Assembly: GCA_050084515.1 (NCBI GenBank)
Contig: CM114275.1
Span: 14,446,001-14,510,000, forward strand
DNA: 64,000 bases
Direction: 5' to 3'
From: Blasia pusilla
Taxonomy: Eukaryota > Marchantiophyta > Marchantiopsida > Blasiales
Shown here: in pieces, positions 21,542 through 31,309 of the stretch
Position numbering within the stretch: the first letter of the stretch is position 1
How the letters are laid out: every line of letters starts with the position of its first letter
Program-made: the position numbers and the translations under genes
The notes under the pieces: generated by a model
The model's input: only the letters and a program-made list of their open reading frames with translations
What the model was told of the DNA's origin: nothing
The model's database searches: none

Positions 21542-22297
21542 CTAGGTTGATAACTCTTTTTTTCTCTGGGTAACAATTGCTCGCCCATCGCGTAGATAAG
21601 CAATAAAACTTGCTTCTTGAGCCTCTTTGACCTTTGCAAGCTCTTTTCTCCTAGCTTCGACTTGTAGAGGAGTGAGATCAGGATCTAACCATATCCTTCG
21701 TCCTTTGAGAATGGCCTTGTTAGCCATGGCAATATCACGTTGAGTTTGATCAACAAACTTGACTAGAATGGCACGAGGTTGTGTGCCCGTTTTCCCAATG
21801 CAAAAAGCTTGAGCCAAGTCCGGGTTATGAACATGAAGTGTATCAACCAAGAACTTGGTGACAACACTCTTCACCTCTTTGCTCTCTGTTTCTGGAAAAC
21901 CTGAGACTCTCACATTCTTTCTACGGGCAAATTGGTTTTCTTTTTCTATCTCTTGCTCTTGACAGAAAGAGATATGAGCAACCTTTGTAGCTTCAGCATA
22001 ACATTTGATTTTCACTTCTAAAGTTTCAACAACCTCATGCAATCGTGAACTATTGGGAGTAGTCACCAAGGATGATGCCTTCTCTTGAACATCCGCAACG
22101 AATTTGGAAAGATCGAGCATCACACTAGAACTATCTTTCAACACTTTCTTCAAAACCTCTTGCCTTGCCTTCAACTCTCGGATTTGAATTTATGCATGGT
22201 TTAATTGAGAAGTTTGCACCTTGAATTCTTGTCGAAGCTCTTTCAATTCCTGCAAGACGACTTGCACTAGATTCAAGATTTCGTCTTGAATAGTCAT
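21542..22297 (-). pseudogene. LINE C ORF1 (L1 ORF1p-like)
   Basis: The start is ATG at 22297, giving MTIQDEILNLVQ and a leucine-heptad N-terminus. A TAA at 22190-22192 interrupts it, after which 210 codons run open to the TAG at 21542. The RRM signatures RKNVRVSGFPE and AILVKFVDQTQRD and the C-terminal WLDPDLTPLQVEARR are intact. The next frame-matched codons belong to ORF2, as in copy A. Confidence 0.85.
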
Positions 22298-22370
22298 CCT
22301 ATACTCGACTTCACTAAATCCCAAAAAGTATAATCAAATCTCCAACACCACACAACTTCTGCTTTAGAAA

Positions 22371-23438
22371 TTGGTTGTGCTTGAAATTTTGAGGGCTAGA
22401 TCACCTCCTTATATTCCACATTGCCTCTAAATCTCAGCTTCATATGACACTCCACCTAAAAGTTATGGCCTCGGAAAGATTTAGATCTGAAATCCTCAAA
22501 TCTACAAGAGCAGAAACTAAAATCTCTCACAACTTCGTGTGTATAACTCGGTTGTGCTTGCAATTCTGAGAGCTAGGGCGCCTCTTTATATTCCACGTTG
22601 CCTCCAAATTTCAACTTCATATGAGACTCCACCTCAAAGTTATGGCCTCGGAAAGATTCAGATCTGAAATCCTCAAATCTACAAGAGCAGAAATTCAAAT
22701 CTCTCACAACTTCATGTGTATAACTCTCTTGTGCTTGCAATTCTGAGAGCTAGGGCGCCTTCTTATACTCCACGTTGCCTCTAAATCTCAACTTCATATG
22801 ACACTTCGGCTCAAAGTTATGGCCTCGGCAAGATTCAGATCTGAAATCCTCAAATCTACAAGAGCAAAAACTCAAATCTGTCACAACTTCGTGTGTATAA
22901 CTTGGTTGTGCTTGCATTTCTGAGAGCTAGGGCATCTCCTTATATTCCACGTTGCCTCCAAATCTCAACTTCATATGAGACTCCACCTCAAAGTTATGGC
23001 CTCGGCAAGATTTAGATCTGAAATCCTCAAATCTACAAGAGCAGAAACTCAAATCTCTCACAACTTCATGTGTATAACTCTCTTGTGCTTGCAATTCTGA
23101 GAGCTAGGGCGCTTCCTTATACTCCACGTTGCCTCTAAATCTCAGCTTCATATGACACTTTGCCTCAAAGTTATGGCCTCGGCAAGATTCAGATCTGAAA
23201 TCCTCAAATCTACAAGAGCAAAAACTCAAATCTGTCACAACTTCGTGTGTATAACTCGGTTGTGCTTGCAATTCTGAGGGCTAAGGCACCTCCTTATACT
23301 CCACGTTGTCTTCAAATCTCAGCTTCATATCATACTCCACCGCAAAGTTATGGCCTCGGCAAGATTCAGATCTGAAATCCTCAAATCTACAAGAGCAGAA
23401 ACTCAAATCTCTCACAACTTTGTGTGTATAACTCGGTA
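22371..23438 (-). repeat. 177-bp LINE 5' monomers, 6 units (copy C)
   Basis: The phase mark tgctt recurs at 22378, 22555, 22732, 22909, 23086 and 23263, exactly 177 apart. The junction with the unique 5' UTR matches copy A (gcttctgctttagaaat...). The array ends at tataactcgg, where ParB/methylase-side sequence with palindrome cluster 5 begins. Confidence 0.9.
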
Positions 23439-23460
23439 TAACCCTTGACGAGGGAAGCAT

Positions 23461-23687
23461 GCAACCCAACGGTCTCCAACGGATTGCCTGGGTACGTCCT
23501 GTTCCCGTCCCAAACACGGCGGAGGCGCGCAACATATCGGTCTCCGACGGGTTGCGCGGGTACCTCGCGTTCTTTTCCGAAGACCACGGAGCCGCTCAAC
23601 CCCTCGGAGACCGACGGGTTGCTCGCGCACGTGGCGACGTACCCAGGATGGCGGAGGCACGCAACCTGTCGGACTCCGATGGGTTGC
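23461..23687. repeat. Palindrome cluster 5 (4 copies) upstream of the plus-strand methylase-like gene
   Basis: Members lie at 23461-23487, 23529-23555, 23596-23622 and 23661-23687, spaced about 66 bases apart. The regular spacing and GC-rich linkers suggest tandem growth. The cluster is a few hundred bases before the first recognisable exon. Confidence 0.85.
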
Positions 23688-23898
23688 CATTTTTCACCTC
23701 CGGACTTCCGAAACCTTCGGCACGTCGCCGTCGAAAGGACGACGGGACTCAACGGTCAGCCCAACGGCTCGAAAAGTAAAAATAGGGCAAAAATCGCTCA
23801 TTTCTGATTTCTGATTTCACAATCTTCATTCCTCACTCTCTCAGATACGAAGGGGCATTTTGCACGGCAACATATCGCGAGTCGATAGGAGGGAACGA

Positions 23899-23965
23899 GA
23901 GCGAGACGGTTTGACCGAACGACAGCGAGACGGTTCGACTGAACAATCGCGAGACGATTCGAGCT
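23899..23965. repeat. Short tandem repeat, about 24-bp unit, 3 copies
   Basis: The core gcgagacgg(t)tygac recurs three times (gagcgagacggtttgac, cagcgagacggttcgac, tcgcgagacgattcgag). It lies in the presumed 5' UTR or promoter of the ParB/methylase-like gene. Confidence 0.6.
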
Positions 23966-24760
23966 ACCCATCTCGACATCAGCAAGGCGACTGATCAAGG
24001 GATTCGTCGTGGACATAGGTGGAGGCATTTCCGGAAAAAATGATGAGGAAATAATCACAAGCCAACAAGTCTGGGAGCTTCACTCCGAAGTCCATTAGGA
24101 TTCCTGCGTCAGCATCTCCTGGGCCTCGTTCGGAGAATGAAATTAGGCAGCATGAAATCGAGGAGCGGGAAAGGGAAGCGGAGATGCACAACCAAGTGCT
24201 TCTTGCGAGACGTGTTCAAGAGGCGCTCGATAAACAAAACGCAGAGGCTGAGACGTCGCAGGCCTTGAAGAGAAGGATCGCCGACGAAAAGAGAGCAAAG
24301 AAGCGTCTGGACGCGTCGGTGAGGAGGGCAGAATTGGCTAAAGCGAGGAGGGAAAAAGCGATAGCCATTGACGATAGCCCTGCCCGTCCAACCGAAAGTG
24401 TTGAGATGTGGGAAATGTCCCCCATGAAGTCCGGGGACACAATCAACATAGGTGGAAACGCTAGAAGTTGAAATTGATGATGATGAGGTCATGAGGACCG
24501 CCAGCGTGGAGATGGTGGACATGGCCGAAGAAGCCGGAGAGCGGTCATTCTCGACTCCAAGCCCGGCGGAGGACATCGACCTCTATCGGATCGACGAGTT
24601 TCCAGTCAATTTGCTAGCTTCTATCTCAGACAAGTTAGCTGGTCAAGAAACCGACCCCATTTTCGAGCGGGTAAGAGAGGATCTGGGTTTTTTGAATTAT
24701 GTGAATTGCAATTCATTGGGAATTCAGTGTAGCTTATTCATCTTGTCCCGGTTCTAACAG

Positions 24761-25192
24761 GTGGTAAAGCAGATGGCACTCATGGAGGGCCACAACGCCC
24801 CGAGGATTCCACTCTGCCGATTGCGGACAATGGAATACGTCCGCAAAATTCAGTCCGACGAGGACATCGTGAAGCTTAAACAATCGGCGGCAACAGCATC
24901 CTACGTCGACTGCTTTCCTCCCTTCTATGTTCAGCCTTACGACGAGCATGGAACCCAAGCTCTGGTTACGGAGGAGGACTTGGAAAAGCTCGACACATTC
25001 TGGAGGATGCGAGACCATGATTTTAGAAGGCAAGTTGAGGGCATGGAATTCAGCTGGATGAGGAATCTGCATTTCTTCATCTTGGATGGAAATCACAGGT
25101 TCATGGCGTGGACCAAGTTTGCAGGCAGTGGTCCTTCACCCATTCCCTCATTACATGGCGACGGTGGAGATGGCAATGCATGCCATGAACAC
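24761..25192 (+). CDS. ParB-like (DGNHR) domain exon
   Basis: This is a clean 144-codon phase-0 exon between acceptor gttctaacag and donor gtgagtat; the preceding intron is 90 bases (24671-24760). It reads IPLCRLRTMEYVRKIQ, then FPPFYVQPYDEHGTQ, LVTEEDLEKLDTFWR and HFFILDGNHRFMAW. DGNHR followed by a small hydrophobic helix is the signature of ParB/sulfiredoxin-fold domains. In that fold it binds or hydrolyses a nucleotide, or binds DNA. The order matches hypothetical plant proteins I recall from mosses and lycophytes, but I cannot check that here. Confidence 0.65.
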
Positions 25193-25254
25193 GTGAGTAT
25201 CTTTAACACTTACGCAACTCGTCGGGACGGTTGTTGGGATGCTTTAACACTTAC

Positions 25255-25913
25255 GCAACTCGTCCGACTCCGACGAGTTGCTCGATTGATGAATGGGTTA
25301 GGTTTTTTTTTGCCGAAAGCAACTCGTCGGACTCCGACGGGTTGCTCGACTCGACGCTTTTTTGGATGTTTTTTTAAGAATGCAACTCGACGCTTCGGAC
25401 TCCGACGAGTTGTTCGATTGACCACAGATTTAATTAGTTTTTGGCCCAAAGCAAACCGTCGGAGTCCGACGGGTTGCTCGACTCGCCGCCTTGTCAGGAT
25501 GTTTTTTGAAGAATGCAACTCGTCGGACTTCGACGAGTTGTTCGACTGACCGCAGGTTTAGAATGTTTTTTGCCCAAAGCAACCCGTCGGAGTCCGACGG
25601 GTTGCTTGCCTCGAAATTGTTTTTGGCCGAAATCAACCCGTCGGAGTCCGACGGGTTGCATTCGGAAGTTGGTTCCCCAAATTTCGCATCAAATTGCAAG
25701 TTTCCATTCAATTGCGCAACCTGTCGGACTCCGACGGGTTGCTATGTTCACATTAGTATGTTCAGTTGCACAACCCGTCGGAGTCCGACGGGTTGAAACT
25801 AGGCATTAGCAAATCTGAATGCAATCCGTCGGACTCTGACGGGTTGCATCATTTAGTTCGTTGCTAGAATCCGACCTTGAGCTGTGACGACCCGTCGGAA
25901 TCCGACAGGTTGC
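25255..25913. repeat. Palindrome cluster 6 (11 copies) filling an intron
   Basis: Members start at 25255, 25319, 25382, 25451, 25515, 25579, 25633, 25716, 25770, 25821 and 25887, all within the 772-base intron 25193-25964. Copies at 25451, 25579 and 25633 are near perfect. Copies at 25255 and 25515 carry CTCGTC opposite GACGAG, a paired change. The 25382 copy has about 5 extra bases in one arm. Linkers are T-rich and share ttttttggcc or aagaatg motifs, so blocks of palindrome plus linker were copied together. Confidence 0.95.
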
Positions 25914-27579
25914 AGGAACCCATGTAACTTACAAATTTTCTGACGAGTTGAGTTTGGATGTGCAGGATTGTATCGGAGGAGAATGTCACCCACCATTGGA
26001 TCCAGGACTGCGATCGGGTGAGGAAGGTGCTTACGACGCACCGAGAGAGAGTCTGAGGGGTTCTTGGCGATGCTCTTGTCAATCAGATGCTTGCAAAGGA
26101 TGCTCAGATTAAAAAGAAAACTTGGGCAAATAAGTTTATTTCCCAAGATGCAGCCGTAACCATCCTTTGCTGGCCGAAGATACAGGCCGTGAAGAAGAGC
26201 GTTGCATTGGAGCTGGAGCGGAGGGAGAAGGTATCTGCGTCTGAGCGCGCGAAATTCATCCAAGCTGCAGTATCTGCAGCAACGAAATACACGGCGAGCA
26301 AGATGCAGCGATACATCAAGCATTCTCAACCCGAACTTGGTCCGAGTTCTACAAGGAGTCAAGGCGATTATCAGCGCCAATGAAAAGGGATGAAGATCCG
26401 CATGGTCGGATTGGGGAGAAAGTGTCCCTGGATCGCGTGCATTGGTTTGCATTGTCCGGCATAAGCGAGTTTAGGAGGATCCGACTGATGAAAATCAGTC
26501 TCGAGGGCACAGAGGACCAGAAGAGGGCGGCACACCATTCTCCGGGTGTGTCCGATCCAGTGATCTCCCACCGGCTCCGCGAATGGTGTTCGGGGACGCG
26601 TTGCTATGGTTATCGTGAAGTCCGCGGCCGACGGTGCAAGCGGAGCTCGAAGATTAGAGCCCATCCCGGATGAAGCAAACCTTGAAAGTTCGGAGATTTG
26701 AGGTTTGGCTCGACGACATCCGGACAAGCCAACCAAAAACCAGGATTCAAGACAATGTTCAAGGTTTGCGTCCTCCCTCAAGCGAGCTTGACGAAGAAGT
26801 AGAGGGGAACAAACGGGATCAAGCGAAGAAGAAGCGAGATCTACAAGAGCAGACGGCCGATTCATTCGACTAAAAGTCGCCCAGCCAGATGGTCTTGAGT
26901 ACCTCGTCCGGTGAAAGAATGCACGTGGGGAAAATTACGCGACTTTGAAATTGTGGGCTTCCGCCGGCCGGATGTAGAGACATTCTCCATGTACGACATG
27001 GAGATGGGGCAAAGACATGTCCGATTGGGAGGTGGAGAATTGCCCCATTTGGCTCGACTTCAACGACTCAAGACATCACCGATAAGGATTTACGAGTGCT
27101 TCATGATGCGGTGGCCTCGGGACAAGACGACATCCCCAATTTCGTCAGGACCTGAAGACTTCTTCGGAGGAGATGAAGAGCAGCCCACGAGAGGCAGTGA
27201 GTTGGCTTCCAAGGTCCGCATGACCAAAGACAAATCCACAGCGGGTCTCAAAGGCAAGCGAGGGGAGGGAAAAATTCAGAGGCCGAGTCTTCCCAAAGAG
27301 AGGTCAAGATTCAAGGCAGAGGCGGAATCGCCCGGGCAAGCGGGGAGAGGGTCGGACCAGGTCCTCGGCGAAAAAAAACCCCACGAGTTTGAGGTCATAG
27401 AGACCCGACAAGCCGTCCGCAGACTCGGGAGAAGCGGAAGCGAGAGGTGCCAGGGGTTGTCCCAAGGAGAATACAATCCATCATCCTTGGGAAGACACAG
27501 ACAAACAACGACCGGACAAGCATCCTCCTTCGCTTCACTCCTTTCTTGGATGAGTCGAAGAGCTTGATTCTCAGCGTCG

Positions 27580-27765
27580 ACACCAGCCATCGATAAATTG
27601 ACAACGCTGGGACGGAAGCTCCAACGAAACGGGCATGTTGCCTGGACGGTGAATGGAGTGGTCAAAGAGGTTGCGGTGGATCTCTTGATCGCTGATCTGC
27701 CCTCGGGGTTGCGACTTTGGGGCGAGAATCCGTCGGACGAGGTACCTGAGTGGAATGTGCCGCTC
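27580..27765 (+). CDS. Methyltransferase motif IV-like exon
   Basis: The open frame reads TLGRKLQRNGHVAWTVNG, then KEVAVDLLIADLPSGL, RLWGENPSDEVPEW and NVPLSYDL, before LINE E begins. A hydrophobic strand ending in ADLPSG occupies the place of the catalytic (S/D/N)PP(Y/F/W) motif of N4/N6 methylases, but the first proline and the aromatic are replaced. The minus-strand copy has ADLSLG at the same place. Catalysis is therefore doubtful. The acceptor is probably cttgattctcag at 27568. Confidence 0.55.
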
Positions 27766-28365
27766 TCTTATGACTTGGTCTTCAAAGTGGAATGTGGCGG
27801 AACGCGATTGGGACTTGAAACCGATGGCCCTCCGTGAGCATCTACAAAAGCAATCTCTCAACATCATTTGGAGCAGTGCGGGCACCAAAATGGATTTTTA
27901 TCAACTTCATGTTAATCCTATGCTTGTATATTGTGAACAAGGATACCTACTTGTAGGGATCTCCACGTTCTTACGACATATTATCGCACGTCATAGAACT
28001 GGGTCACATAGGCTAGGAATTGAGGAAGGACGATGGTTTAAAATTGATAGAAGTGAACGAATTTGTAGGTTATGTGCCGGAGAAAATATTGAAGATGAAG
28101 AGCATGTGTTTGTTACATTTCCAAGGTATGAAGAAATTAGACTAGCTCATAAAATAGATGTGGAGAATTTCTATTCTTTACTACAGCTAGTGCCTCATGA
28201 TTTAGGTTGTTATCTTAGGGACGTCATCATTCATCGCTCAACTGCTCTAGGCTGTAGCTAGGAGAAGGTCTTAAGGATCTTTTTCAGGGTCAGTAAATGA
28301 ATGACTAGTAATATGTTTTTCAGCCTTTTGACCGTTTGGGTCCCACGGGCTTGATCTATTTACCA
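27766..28365 (+). mobile_element. LINE copy E, 3' 600 bp, inside the methylase-like gene
   Basis: It begins in ORF2 at DLVFKVECGG/VTWSSKWNVAERDW-equivalent sequence and runs through the knuckle (CRLCAGENIEDEEHVF, with TFPRY replacing TCPRY, so one zinc ligand is lost) to the stop at 28259-28261. The 3' UTR ends in a short TTTACCA tail followed by a T-rich run. The 5' junction shares tgacttgg with the host exon. It cuts the gene between the motif IV exon and the LTGG exon, which are continuous in the minus-strand copy. Confidence 0.88.
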
Positions 28366-28418
28366 TTTTATTTTTTTACCGGATTGCGCTATTGTTCTCC
28401 TTTGCAAATGCCTAACAG

Positions 28419-28571
28419 AGTGACAGGGGCTGCTTCTTGGTGTTGACTGGAGGGAGCAAGGACAAGCTCTTCAACCTCCAGTGCGTCAAGAGGTCGCTAA
28501 AGTGGAGGACGGCGCAATCGTGGATCATAAAAAACGAGTACCCACTCCGATCCGCGACGAGTCAGATTCGG
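28419..28571 (+). CDS. Methyltransferase-like LTGG exon
   Basis: This 51-codon phase-0 exon lies between acceptor atgcctaacag and donor ggtaagg. It reads CFLVLTGGSKDKLFNLQ, CVKRSLKWRTAQSWIIKN, EYPLRSATSQIR. The minus-strand paralogue reads LVLTGGSEDELFNLQ and SWVVKNDFPLR. In N4/N6 methylases the segment after motif IV is usually a strand reporting or repositioning the substrate followed by a (W)xK; the SWIIKN stretch fits that loosely. Confidence 0.6.
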
Positions 28572-28687
28572 GTAAGGCTCAATTCCTATACTATAATCTC
28601 AATTATATTTAAATGATGTGTATAATGAGTGTTCATCTCCGTTGAGTGAGTATAATGAGTGTCAATTTCCGTTTTTTTTGTCCGTGA

Positions 28688-28940
28688 GCAACCCGTCGGA
28701 AGGCGACGGGTTGCTGGCTTAGAGCAGCCCATGCTCAGCTGAGAGCAACCCGTCGGTTTCCGACGGGTTGCAGTTGCTTTTGGTTTTTCCCTGTGTTTCC
28801 GGAAAGCTGCAACCCATCTGATAGCGACGGGTTGCTCTGAGGCGAGCATGGGCTCCTCTAGGCCTGAAAGCTGCAACCCGTCGCCTTCCGACGGGTTGCT
28901 CACGGACAAAAACAACGGAGCCCGACGGGTTGATCCAAAG
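28688..28940. repeat. Palindrome cluster 7 (5 copies) in a nested hairpin
   Basis: Members lie at 28688-28714, 28745-28771, 28809-28835 and 28873-28899, with a half copy near 28912-28933. They occupy the 491-base intron 28572-29062. The spacing segments are also mutually inverted: gtccgtgagcaaccc at 28679 faces gggttgctcacggac at 28892, and agcccatgctc faces gagcatgggct. The four palindromes therefore sit in one larger cruciform. Confidence 0.92.
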
Positions 28941-29062
28941 TCAGTAATTGAAAATTTTCTCAAGCCGACTTCTTTAGTTGCTGATATTGTTTCCAACGTG
29001 CTTATTTACACATGGACCACTCCTACGTGTACTGATTCCTTCGGCCCGAGCACAATTTCCAG

Positions 29063-29500
29063 GATCCTGTGGATCCATGCTCAGATGGGTACAGCTTAGA
29101 TAGTTTGTACAATTCCCCCCCGGGAATTTACATGCAAGACAATACCCCACTTCTGGGAGGAAGGGAAAAGTGGCCACCGATGCAACGCTCATCGAGCTCT
29201 GCTCAAGGCGGTTGACTTGGTGTTCGACTTAGTGGGACTTTCAGGGCAAGTATCAAAGGCGCTGGCGAGTGGCAGAACATTCTCAGTGCCTCGAGGAAGG
29301 CAGAACTATTTGACCTTTGCAAGGAGGCAAAGGCAGAATACGAAAGGCTCGTTGGGGCGTACAACTCTCCACCGAAGCCGAGAGCTCCGGTTCCAGACCC
29401 ACCCTTGGTAGTGACTCCATCGTCACTTCCAACGATTCCAAAAATCGGGAGGGCAAGGCCGAAAGTAATTTTGCAAGAGCTCTCGGACGATGACGAGTGA
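29063..29500 (+). pseudogene. Last exon of the plus-strand methylase-like gene
   Basis: After acceptor cacaatttccag it reads DPVDPCSDGYSLDSLYNSPP, then GGREKWPPMQ, DLVFDLVGLSG, EWQNILSASRKAELFDLCKE, PPLVVTPSSLPTIPKIGR and ends LQELSDDDE. The minus-strand copy has the same segments in one frame (GLVLDLVGLSEEN, QNILSLESRNNLFALCQE, LVVTPSSLLVIPKIGRARP). The plus copy needs frame changes near 29215 and 29250. LVFDLVG, then a glycine-poor loop and a strand ending in S/E, would be motif I (SAM binding), but the usual glycines are largely missing. Confidence 0.6.
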
Positions 29501-29544
29501 GTTCAAAGAACTCAACGACCCAGCTTGACTGCAGCGTTTGGAGT

Positions 29545-30650
29545 AGGGAGTTTTTTGATGATGAGGCAAAAGATTTCATAGAATAGATCAAATGTACAAT
29601 TCCGAGCTTTTTTCGGATGATATAAAGCAGAAGATTTTTTCGAACGATGGTGGTGCTTGTAAAAGTTTGCTGAACATTTTTTGTCTTTTCGAATGTGATC
29701 GTCTATGTACTCCGCGGACTTCTATTTTGCAACCCGTCGGATTTCTCCTGCTTGCAACTTTTCACTTTTTGACCATCGCATCCTTTTACCACTTCGGGCA
29801 ACTCGCCGGATTCGGCAAAGTTGCCTCGATCGACTCTTTTTCCTGTTGGTCCAACTTAAGAGGCGATCTGGCGGGCTTCTTCCCTTGGCACCTTCCCTCA
29901 ACTCGTAAAAGCGGCGAGGCTTCTTTTCTTCTCTCGAGGCGTGTTGGATTCCTACTACTGCATCGATTGCCATAATGGTATTACGGGGACGGAGCACATA
30001 TTGATAATGGATGGGTGTCACATTGCGAGCGTACAAGTATACTTGCCGAGGAAGGCGGTGGGACTCGAATCAGGTTACATGGGACCGTTATGGTGTACCT
30101 AGGGGGCCAAGGCTCTCGAGTTCGCCAACATTTTCGATCCCCGTCTACAATCGGCCAGAGGAGCCACTTGTATCCCAGGACATTCCCTTGGTACTGTCAC
30201 CGAGGAGAGTTAGGAGTAATTTTTTAGGTGACGAGGCTGAAGAAATCATAGACTAGGTCAAATATACATTTCCGAGGTTCCTTTGGAGGTAATAAAGGAC
30301 GAGATTTTTTCAACCCATAATGGTGTTTGTAAAAGTTTGCTGGAATTTTTTTTGGACTTGTGGATTGTGTTCTTCTAGCTACTCAGAATTACAATTCTGC
30401 AACCCGTATGATTCCGACGGGTTGCAACTTTTTGCTTTTTTCCCACTGCAACTTTTTAACCATTTCAGGCAAGTCGCCGGATTCCGCGGGTTGATCGCTT
30501 GAGTGATCGGACTCTATCCCGGTGAGACCAAATTTTGGCGCATTGTGGCGGGCTTCTTAACTTTTGGCTCGTTCCCCTACACTCGTCAAACCAGTTGTAG
30601 GCTTCTTTTCTTGTCTAAGATGTGCAGGATTCCTACTACCTGTCGGATTG
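29545..30650 (+). repeat. Tandem duplication of a gene 3' end, two diverged halves
   Basis: About 29545-29970 and 30215-30650 align along their length: a short peptide end (DDEAKDFIE then stop; GDEAEEIID then stop), gattttttc...ggtg.ttgtaaaagtttgctg, two palindromes, and cttcttttctt...ggattcctacta. The unit preceding the second half (30030-30256) encodes VYNRPEEPLVSQDIPLVLSP, loosely like the methylase C-terminus. Probably tails of duplicated methylase-like genes; no complete gene remains. Confidence 0.6.
29729..30495. repeat. Palindrome cluster 8 (4 copies)
   Basis: Members lie at 29729-29755, 29798-29824, 30399-30425 and 30469-30495. The first and third, and the second and fourth, occupy matching places in the duplicated halves. 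The 30399 copy keeps both arms; its partner at 29729 has lost the right one. These palindromes predate the duplication. Confidence 0.8.
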
Positions 30651-31309
30651 TCATTTCAGATTCCCAACCTGTTAGATCGTCATGGGTGCAGGGTGGAAGA
30701 AAATCACTTCTAAAAATCTTTCCTTTCTTATGGTGAGCTTTCTTACGGGTTGGGAGGGGTGCAGCTTCTCGATTTCTCAGCCTTAGGATCTGATGTGTTC
30801 ACATTTCACAAAAGTTGGTCTTGAGCAGACACCATTCATAACCAAGTTATGAATGGTTATGGGGCAATTATGGGGCAATTTAGGGGAGGCCATGATGCAA
30901 GCAACAATCCCTTCTAAATATTTCATGAATTTAGAAGCAAACAAAAATTTGAAATATGTCAAAAAGTTTTGAAGAGAGGAGGCGGATTTGGCCCTTTTTT
31001 TTGAAGAGAGACTCTCCTCTCTTCCTCTCTTCCTCTCCTCTCTTACTCTCTCTTGCCAGAATACCAGCCCCCCAAAAATGGACAAGTCTTTTCCTTGGAT
31101 GGAAAATTCTAAACATGTCCACAAGAGCAAGAGGTGAGATCCACACATATAGCTTATGATGGGAGGCAGGGCGAAAATGAGTGTGGCAATAAGGGGGAGT
31201 GGAGGTGGAGGGAGGAAGAAACGGAAGAGTATGGAACACAAAGGCAAGTGGGGGGAATGAAAAAGCAGGGGACCCACATTGACAAGTCCTTCCATAGGAC
31301 GGACGTAAA
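30651..31309. other. No gene seen; pyrimidine-rich tract
   Basis: A tctcctctcttcctctc tract lies at 31010-31052, with purine-rich sequence on the same strand around 31190-31240. There are no supported exons. This is the 5' flank of copia 1. Confidence 0.4.

Larger units (their letters stand above)
18136..22370 (-). mobile_element. LINE copy C, near full length
   Basis: In element orientation it has the 5' monomers (22371-23438), unique 5' UTR, ORF1, ORF2 and 3' UTR, ending at 18136 in heptamers, one of them variant (TTTATCA). A 39-base piece of LINE 3' end has inserted in its 3' UTR at 18338. The endonuclease domain is the best preserved in the window. Frameshifts and stops make it inactive. 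Confidence 0.9.
24067..29500 (+). pseudogene. ParB-like domain + DNA N4/N6-methyltransferase-like fusion gene, disrupted
   Basis: Coding pieces in order are a charged coiled coil (24067-24450, REREAEMHNQVLLARRV), an acidic linker (24452-24670), the ParB-like exon (24761-25192), a helical middle (about 25965-26690, WANKFISQDAAVTILCW then VSLDRVHWFALSGISEF), and a low-complexity basic stretch (26910-27560). The motif IV-like exon (27580-27765), the LTGG exon (28419-28571) and the last exon (29063-29500) with DLVFDLVGLSG and WQNILSASRKAELFDL follow. ParB-like domains joined to DNA methylases are known in bacteria and phages. Damage includes a TAA before the coiled coil (24052), frameshifts near 24450, 26335 and 29250, and LINE E between motif IV and the next exon. 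Exon edges in the middle are uncertain. Confidence 0.6.

Noticed and set aside
25201-25809. Open frames reading ATRRSPTGC or NPSESDGL repeats as proteins
   Set aside because: These are translations of the palindromes in several frames on both strands, inside an intron with good splice sites. They are not genes.
25255-25913. CRISPR-like array
   Set aside because: The repeats are 27 bases and clustered, but they are palindromic, variable, spaced irregularly by related T-rich linkers, and lie in the intron of a split nuclear gene; no cas genes.
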